DNA of 64,000 nt, from the NCBI GenBank assembly GCA_964019135.1, contig OZ025260.1, positions 35,086,254 through 35,150,253 of the forward strand. Reading direction: 5' to 3'. Below are positions 57,819-64,000 of this stretch, one piece after another. This DNA comes from Arenicola marina (Eukaryota; Annelida; Polychaeta; Arenicolidae). The position numbers and the translations under genes are program-made. Position 1 is the stretch's first letter. Each line of letters starts with the position of its first letter. Under the pieces are notes generated by a model. It saw only the letters and a program-made list of their open reading frames with translations, searched no databases and had not been told where the DNA came from.

Positions 57819-58446
57819 GTGGAAAAGTAGGATTCGGGTACTTTTACACCCGGCGTTTTAACGGGTGTTTTCGGTAACTAGTGATTCTACGTGTTTTACC
57901 TTTTCGGGGTTCTGGATCACGGGGGTTTTGGCTTGGCCGCGGGCTACGACGGAGGCAGATGTCACTGTGGGCGCCGCGATGGTGGCCGTGGTGGTGACTG
58001 TGCAGGTTGTGCTCGCCGTGCTGGTTGTCGTCGTGGTCGTGGTCGTGGCGGTTGTTGGTCCCATTGCTCGTGATGGGTGTGATGTCCTGAATAGGCCGCT
58101 GCAGTTTTTTCCCCACGGAAAACTATGTTCTTTGATCGGTTGCCTACAACTTGAGCAGTAGCGAACCTGGCGCGACATTAATCGTGTTACCCAAGAGCCA
58201 AATTACGCTCGGACGGCGAGAATCTGCAAGTGCCAGTTCAAGGGTGTGCCGCTGGGGTTATAGTCCGGGCGCTGGCCAGTGACGGGGGTCCGACCAATGG
58301 CGGCGCTGGCCAGTGACGAGGGGTCCGACCAATGGGGGCGAGACCCAGTGACCGACCAATGGGAGCGCCGGATCCAGAAGACCCAGCCGGCCGACCCGGT
58401 GTCCAGGGGGGGTTGTAGCCGGGGGAGGAGGAAGAGATGCGACTGG
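57819..58446. other. LTR-like flank of the Gypsy element, with CCAAT repeats
   Basis: Begins TGTGGAAAAGTAGGATTCGG after a purine tract, as a 3' LTR would. It includes low-complexity GGTCGTGG text (58020-58060) and three about 35-bp repeats GCGCTGGCCAGTGACGGGGG/TCCGACCAATGG at 58266-58365. A matching 5' LTR was not found. Confidence 0.35.
58266..58365. repeat. Three tandem CCAAT-containing repeats
   Basis: Units of about 35 bp, each with CCAGTGAC and GACCAATGG. CCAAT boxes in an LTR-like region could be promoter elements. Confidence 0.6.
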
Positions 58447-58741
58447 GGCCTAATTACCTAGAATTGCTAATAGCAATTCTAGACAAATTGACCAGGTGGG
58501 TTGAGTTATCAGACATTAAGATGACGTACAATGAACTGAGTGATCTCTTCATTAGAGAACAATTTCTTCGATGTTGCAGTCTTGATTTGCGCACATAAAT
58601 TCGTGAGAAAGATCCTCATTCTAGTGACTCTGTCGATGAATATGCTGAGCGCTACTTGCAAATTCACGGTTGTACATTAGACGGTAAGAAAACGCGCGTA
58701 GTGACACGTGACAGAGACATGCAGAATAACGGGACAGACAA

Positions 58742-58920
58742 ACGTTGTTATAAATGCAAGCGAATCGGACATGTTGCAGACCGATGTCGCAGTAATGTAA
58801 CTACATATGAAGATCGGAAACAGATAAATAACTCTGCTCCCTCCCCTTTTGATAGACGACGATGTTTCCTTTGTGACAAAACAGGTCATATGGCAAGACA
58901 ATGTCGCAACTCCATGTGTT
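58742..58920 (+). pseudogene. Gag nucleocapsid with two CCHC knuckles
   Basis: CYKCKRIGHVADRC and CFLCDKTGHMARQC, both C-x2-C-x4-H-x4-C, about 24 residues apart. Part of the 58450 element. Confidence 0.8.
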
Positions 58921-58944
58921 AAACAAAGAGCGGGTGCAATGATG

Positions 58945-59337
58945 TTGACGAATACGGTAGACACTAGTGGTGCTCACTTGTCGATGTCAGATAATGCCCT
59001 TGAGAATGCTAACGTAGAAATCGCTGGTTGTTGCGTAATGAGAGTATCTGAGTTGAAATTAGGTAATGGCAAATATCTCCCAATTGTCAGTGGAGGTTGT
59101 TCAGAACCAAGCGCTGAGTTCATGGGAATGCCTGTTAGAAAGGGTCTGATTGGTGACACTTTAGTAAATACCTTGCGTGACACAGGATGTAGCGGAGTTG
59201 CTGGACGCTCCAGCTTAGTGAAGCCAGATCAGTTTACCGGCACGAATCACATGTGTTTACTAATTGACGGCACTATGCGAAAATACCCAGTTGCCAAGGT
59301 TCAAGTAAATACCACATGCTACTCTGGAGAAGATTAA
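58945..59337 (+). pseudogene. Protease region of the Gmr1-like element
   Basis: VNTLRDTGCSGVAGRSSLV carries a DTG motif in the expected place between gag and integrase. Confidence 0.6.
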
Positions 59338-59582
59338 GCTTTGTGCATGCAGAACCCAAACTATGATCTAATTATTGGAAATATTGATGGTTCCAGGAAG
59401 CCTACTGATCCTTTAACCAATTGGCAAAATCAAAATCCAGCCAAAATTGCTAATGCCATTGTAACTAGGATTCAGACAAAACGACAATGTGACGTACTGC
59501 AACCATTACGTGTTCCTGACGGATTAGGTGACAACGTCACTGTTGAATCTCTGATTGATGCTCTCTGAAGTCTCTTTCTAAA

Positions 59583-60946
59583 TTGTGGTTAATGGTTCAC
59601 GCCGACGATCCACCCAAAATTAACAACTCGAATACTTCAGCCTTTACAATTCGGAAGGGACTTCTTTACAAGGTCATTGAACCGCTGATACCAGGTCGCG
59701 ACGCGATAAGACAGTTGGTAGTTCCCATTTCGTATCGTCCTCAGGTTCTCGTTTTGGCTCATGAATCACTCCTTGGGGGTCATTTAGGCATCAGGAAGAC
59801 CAGTGATAAGATATTAACTCAATTCTATTGGCCAAATTTACATGGTGACGTCACGCGATTCTGTCGATCCTGCGACATTTGTCAATGCCCTATTCCCAAA
59901 TGCAAATCTGGTAAAGCTTTTTTGGTTCAACTTCCATTGATTGACAGACCATTCAAACGTGGTGCTGTCGACTTAGTTGGGCCTATTCAACCTTCATCTG
60001 ACAGAGGTCACCGATATATCTTGACTGTCATAGATTATGCCACCAGGTACCCTGAAGCTGTTCACTTGAAGAAAATTGATACGGAGACTGTTGCCGAGGC
60101 ACATTTGAGTATATATAGCAGAGTTGGTTTCCCTGACGAAGTTCTCAGTGACTTAGGTTCTCAGTTTACATCAGACTTGATGAGAGAAATTTGCAGACTA
60201 GTCTCTATCAAACAGCTTACTACAACTCCTTACCATCCCATTTGTAATGGATTGATTGAAAGATTTAACAGTACCATGAAGCAGATTTTAAAGCGTTTCC
60301 GTAACGAAAAATCCAAGGATTGGGACAGATAATTGCCAGCAGTTTCGTTTGCTTGTCGTGAAGCTACTCAGGAAAGTTTGGATTTTCCCCATTTGAAATG
60401 TTGTATGGCCGATCTGTGCGTGGCCCTATGCAGATATTAAAACAACTGTGGACTAAAGATGTTGAATGTGACGATGTGAAAACTACTTATTAGTATGTCC
60501 TAGATCTGAAAACTCTACTTGAAGATACATGTAAACTAGCTCATCGCGAGTTGACTAAAGCCAGAGTGCGACAAAAACGACAATACGATCGTGGAGCAAA
60601 GAAAAAACCCTACAAAATAGGTGATCATGTTTTAGTATTGCTGCCAACTTCAAACAATAAGTTGTTGCTTCATTGGAAAGGACCATATTTGGTAGAGCGA
60701 TGTGTAGCTCTGAATGACTATCAAATCAGAATCAATGATAAAACGAAGACGTTTCATGCGAATATGTTGAGACTGTATAACAAACCACCTGATACAACAG
60801 AGTTTGCTGCTACCGCGATAATCGAATGTGGTGAAGATGTTGTAGATGATAATCTCTTAGACTTATCGGATGTAAAAGGAAAAGAGACTTATAGAGATGT
60901 CGTGATAAATCCTGATTTGACTGATAAACAAAGAAAACCTAGTTGA
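59583..60946 (+). pseudogene. Integrase region placed before RT
   Basis: Zinc region: AHESLLGGHLGIRKTSDKIL and FCRSCDICQC (HHCC). Core: GAVDLVGPIQPSSDRGHRYI, VLSDLGSQFTSDLMREIC and YHPICNGLIERFNSTMKQIL. C-terminal part: HVLVLLPTSNNKLLLHWKGP and KTFHANMLRLY. It lies upstream of the RT, not downstream. Confidence 0.82.
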
Positions 60947-61062
60947 TGGATTTAGACACATATTCACTGATTTACCGGGTACTACTCTTGTGGAGCACAA
61001 ATTGTCTCTGACTTCTGATGAACCAGTAAAGTCGAAACCTTACCCGTGACCTTATTCAATAC

Positions 61063-61572
61063 GTGAAACGATTAAGAGTGAATTTGATGACATCCCAGAT
61101 GTTAAAGCTTGATGTTATCGAGAAATGTAACTCTCCCTATTCATTAAATATTGTCATGGTCAAAAAAAAAGATGGAAGCAACAGGGTGTGTATTGACTTT
61201 CGGAAACTCAATCGGATTACTGTGTTTGATACAGAACCTATGCCTTTAGCTGAAGATATCTTTGCCAAATTACATGGAGATGTATACTTCACCAAGATTG
61301 ATTTCAGTAAAGGATACTGGCAGATTTCTATGGAAGAAGGTTCAACGCAAATGCCAGCTTTTGTTACACCAGATGGTTTGTATCAGTTTTGTAAGATGCC
61401 ATTTGGAATGATCAATGCAACTGCATCCTTTAACAGATTAGTGAGGAAATTGTTAAATGGTTTAAATCATGCTGAGAGTTACATACATGATGTGCTAGAA
61501 CATACCCACAATTGGGAAGAACACGTTGTTGGGCTACGTACCCTTTTCGGCGTATTAGTAAAGCCAATTTGA
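61063..61572 (+). pseudogene. Reverse transcriptase region after integrase
   Basis: VIEKCNSPYSLNIVMVKKKD, RVCIDFRKLNRITVFDTEPM, FTKIDFSKGYWQISMEEGST and YQFCKMPFGMINATASFNRL are Gypsy RT motifs in the right order. Confidence 0.85.
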
Positions 61573-61777
61573 CCATAAGACCAACCAAGTATTTCATTGG
61601 GTTCAGCAATTTGAGCTTTGTTGGCCACATGGTATCAGACAATCAGAGTCAGCCTCATCCAGGTAAAGTGGTTGAGACATTAGAAGCCCCTCGCCCTGTA
61701 ACGAAGCGACAAGTAAGGTCGTTCTTATCGGATACTTTCGGAAATTTGTTCCTAATTTTGCAGCAATTGCAGTCCCT

Positions 61778-62280
61778 TTGACGGACTTGACACGAAAAGG
61801 TCAGCCAAATCGAGTGAAATGGGAAGAGGCTCATGACAAATCGTTTCTTACTTTGAAAATGATGTTAACGAAACAACCGGTGTTACGTATGCCGGATTTT
61901 TCTAAGACTTCCTGGTTACAGACCGATGCGTCAGATAGTGGCATTGGTGCCGCCCTTTTGCACAGCTACCCAGATGGAAAGTTTCCCATAGCTTATGCCA
62001 GTAAGAAACTCATTGCCCGTAAAAAGAATTATTCAGTCATAGAACGCGAATGTTTGGCCTTGGTGTGGGCCATTAAACGTTTTCAAACTTACCTATATGG
62101 AAAGGAGTTCGTCTTAGAAACTGATCATCAACCCTTAGTGTACATTGACAAATGCAAAGTCTCTAATAGTCGTATTATGAGATAGGCGATGTTTCTCCAG
62201 AACTATAAACATCAGATTCGTGCCATTAAGGGCAAAGACAATGTTATCCCTGATTATCTTAGTCGTATGCAGGAATAGAT
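61778..62280 (+). pseudogene. RNase H region of the Gmr1-like element
   Basis: TDASDSGIGAALLHSYPDGK, SVIERECLALVWAIKRFQTY and LETDHQPLVYIDK are the RNase H hallmarks. It is the last pol domain before the LTR. Confidence 0.82.
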
Positions 62281-62367
62281 GTGTCTTGTGTGCGTAATAT
62301 TTGTACATAGTTTTGGAAACCCGTTGTTGGTAAAATATGCCGTGATATTTTCTTAAGAGGGGAGTAG

Positions 62368-63000
62368 TGTCACGGATTCATGATTTTTCGAGTTATGGTT
62401 TTGAGTTATCGATGTCTATGTCAGTTTCATCTGTGTGAAGGAGTGCCAAAGTTGGCCAAGTAATCAAGTTGTGTGAGCGTTCTAGATGTCAGCATCTGGG
62501 AAGGTTTAATTGCGTGACTGTGTACGAGTTAATTTTAGTGTCTTTAGTGATTGCAGTAGAGATGGGAGTGGCAGTAGCCGGTATATATAGAACCGCAGTA
62601 AAGAGATAAACAGATGAGAGATGAGGTTACTGTGGTGAAGCTGTACGTGTGTCAGCGCGTTGTTAGGCTGTGTGCCAGCGCTTTGTTAGACTGTGTGTCA
62701 TTATATCATGCTGCTGTGTGCCATGATATTGTGAGGCTGTGTGCCATGATATGGTAAGGCTGTGTGCCATGATATTGTGAGGCTGTGTGCCATGTTTTGT
62801 ATATTGTGCGGCTGTGTGCCAAGGTGACAAGCTGTCTTGCTGCTAGAAGATGATGTGTGCTGGGTGCCAGATATGGTAACGGAAATGGTGAATGTTCACG
62901 TAAGTGTTTTAAGAGTACTTATTTGTTTATATTTCATAAGTTCAAAGATGTATTGCCACCAATGTATATATATATACCTTGACCAATAATTATGACTTGT
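62368..63000 (+). repeat. Probable 3' LTR of the Gmr1-like element
   Basis: Starts TGTCACGGATTCATG right after the purine tract AAGAGGGGAGTAG. A TATATATAG box lies near 62580. The end is uncertain because no 5' copy is in the window. Confidence 0.5.
62640..62830. repeat. 23-bp-period repeats inside the LTR
   Basis: GGCTGTGTGCCATGATATTG units in tandem, three clear and several decayed, downstream of the TATA-like box. Confidence 0.7.
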
Positions 63001-63552
63001 TTATATTGTTTAATTATAGCTGTGAATGCTGAGAGAAGCGGACTTGTACGAAAGAATACTAGCTGCCATGTATGACGAGAAAGAGAAGGAAAGAGGGGGA
63101 AAGAAAGAAGAATTTTTCGCCTTCTTTCGTCCTCATTTTGTCCATTGTTTTATTTATACGTTATAAATTACCCCTAGACGAACGTGACAATGTGACCGAC
63201 AAAGCTTACCACAGTCGTCGCATCGGTGACTTGTCGTTAGGTCTTGGTTTGTACTCTCCGGTGGGCGCCTAGGTTGGCGTTTCAAGTCCAGTTTCTCAAA
63301 CCAGAGCCCGTCGTGGTGGGCCATTCCTTCACACACGTTACGTGCCTACCCCCACACCCGGGATGCCAAATCCTCCCAAGAATCCGAATCGATGCCGAAA
63401 GTCCTCGATCATGCCACGCTTGCAAACATGATTGTAATCCTGTTTACACTCAATGTCATCGAAATCGTAATCGATTACTTTTGTATTTCTTATAATCGTA
63501 ATTGATTATATTTGCAATGTAATCACCCTACGCCTGCCATGCGGTACATATT
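63001..63552. other. No recognised gene
   Basis: Includes AATCGATTAC/TAATCGTAAT palindromic words near 63468-63505. No coding region is supported. Confidence 0.4.
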
Positions 63553-63680
63553 TTGTGTCTAGTGCAGACCGCAAACCTCCACAGATGCACAGCCCGTGTC
63601 TAATGCAGACCACAACCCTCCCGAGATGCACAGTCCGGCCGCGCTTTAATGCAGACCACAATCCCCTAGAGATACACATT
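63553..63680. repeat. Minisatellite, three units of about 45 bp
   Basis: GCAGACC(A/G)CAA followed by GAGATGCACAG(C/T)CC, three imperfect units. Confidence 0.7.
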
Positions 63681-63710
63681 TCAAGGCTACCTTGAGGAGT
63701 TGGCGTACTA

Positions 63711-63912
63711 ATGTGAGTGTATGGCTACATGCAGGAAGACTTTGAGTATTAGTGTGTGTGGACTTTGAGTATTAGTGTGTGTGTGTATGGCTTCACGCAG
63801 AAAGATTTTGAGTATTAGTGTGTGTGTATGGCTACAAGCAGGAATACTTTGAGTATAAGTGTGTGCATGGCTACATGCAGGAAGACTTTGCATACTAGTA
63901 TGTGTGTATGTT
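63711..63912. repeat. Minisatellite, about 50-bp units
   Basis: Units of GTGTATGGCTACATGCAGGA followed by AGACTTTGAGTATTAGTGTG, four or five imperfect copies. Confidence 0.75.
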
Positions 63913-64000
63913 TGCAAGAATGACAAGGTTTGCAAGGCTTTCGACAACGATTCGAATTCTTGTGAGGATCTAGCATCCCAAAAAGAGGGGTTGGCACGTG

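Larger units (their letters stand above)
58450..62367 (+). mobile_element. Gmr1-like Ty3/Gypsy element (integrase before RT), decayed
   Basis: Domain order on the + strand is gag knuckles (58742-58920), protease (about 59165), integrase (59583-60332 and 60551-60946), reverse transcriptase (61063-61572), RNase H (61778-62185), a purine tract (62355-62367) and a probable 3' LTR. This INT-RT order is that of Ty1/Copia, but the RT and RNase H are Gypsy-like; the combination defines the Gmr1-like group. No 5' LTR was found. It is broken in at least half a dozen places, so an old copy. Confidence 0.85.

Noticed and set aside
57858-58178. Overlapping ORFs rich in Thr, Val or Gly
   Set aside because: They arise from low-complexity GGTCGTGG repeats.

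Overview
The window looks like nuclear DNA of a marine invertebrate animal (a lophotrochozoan or an invertebrate deuterostome; I cannot say which). The reasons are spliced genes with GT/AG introns of 0.1-6.6 kb, several clades of LINE, Ty3/Gypsy elements, MULE and TIR/foldback DNA transposons, tRNA-headed SINEs and many poly-G/poly-C minisatellites. There is no operon structure and no prokaryotic feature.

Two host genes are supported. Gene 1 (+, exons between 9722 and 15639, 205 aa) and gene 2 (-, exons between 36647 and 22946, 303 aa) each encode a four-pass membrane protein. Both have six exons and the same intron phases (0,1,0,0,0), and they converge tail to tail. Gene 2 resembles the LAPTM/Mtp (DUF4728-like) family of endolysosomal membrane proteins: a Cys-rich N-terminus, four membrane spans and a PPxY motif in the cytoplasmic tail. 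Gene 1 is a shorter relative or analogue without PPxY.

Layout: 1-3321 holds LINE 3' fragments, two 21-bp-period arrays and foldback repeats. 3322-8443 is a young LTR retroelement (- strand) with identical 421-bp LTRs and a 5-bp target duplication, inserted into a LINE tail; it has a long gag but little of pol. 9722-15639 is gene 1, with MITE-type repeats in its introns. 16690-21172 is a nearly full-length but decayed Tx1/L1-like LINE whose first ORF carries a CCHC knuckle followed by a NADAR (YbiA-like) domain. 22946-36647 is gene 2, whose two large introns hold a 961-bp foldback element, a CCAAT-type repeat cluster, a MULE transposase with a 751-bp tandem duplication, a tRNA-SINE and four blocks of a GGACAATT-poly-C minisatellite.

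39748-45531 has a second SINE of the same family, a CR1/L2-like LINE tail, and a Tx1/L1-like LINE (- strand) split by a TIR transposon that itself contains an inverted copy of the same transposon. 46115-48605 is a decayed Gypsy pol fragment (- strand). 48611-49840 has a repeat-flanked LINE fragment and a long hairpin. 50807-57818 is a Gypsy element (+) with gag-PR-RT-RH-INT order plus an accessory zinc-finger/coiled-coil ORF. 58450-63000 is a decayed Gypsy of the Gmr1-like type, with integrase before reverse transcriptase. The window ends in minisatellites.

Most of the sequence is therefore transposable-element debris around two small host genes. The most unusual signals are the NADAR domain in a LINE ORF1, the Copia-like pol order of the last element, the self-nested TIR transposon, the gag-bearing but pol-poor young LTR element, and the matched gene structure of the two membrane-protein genes.
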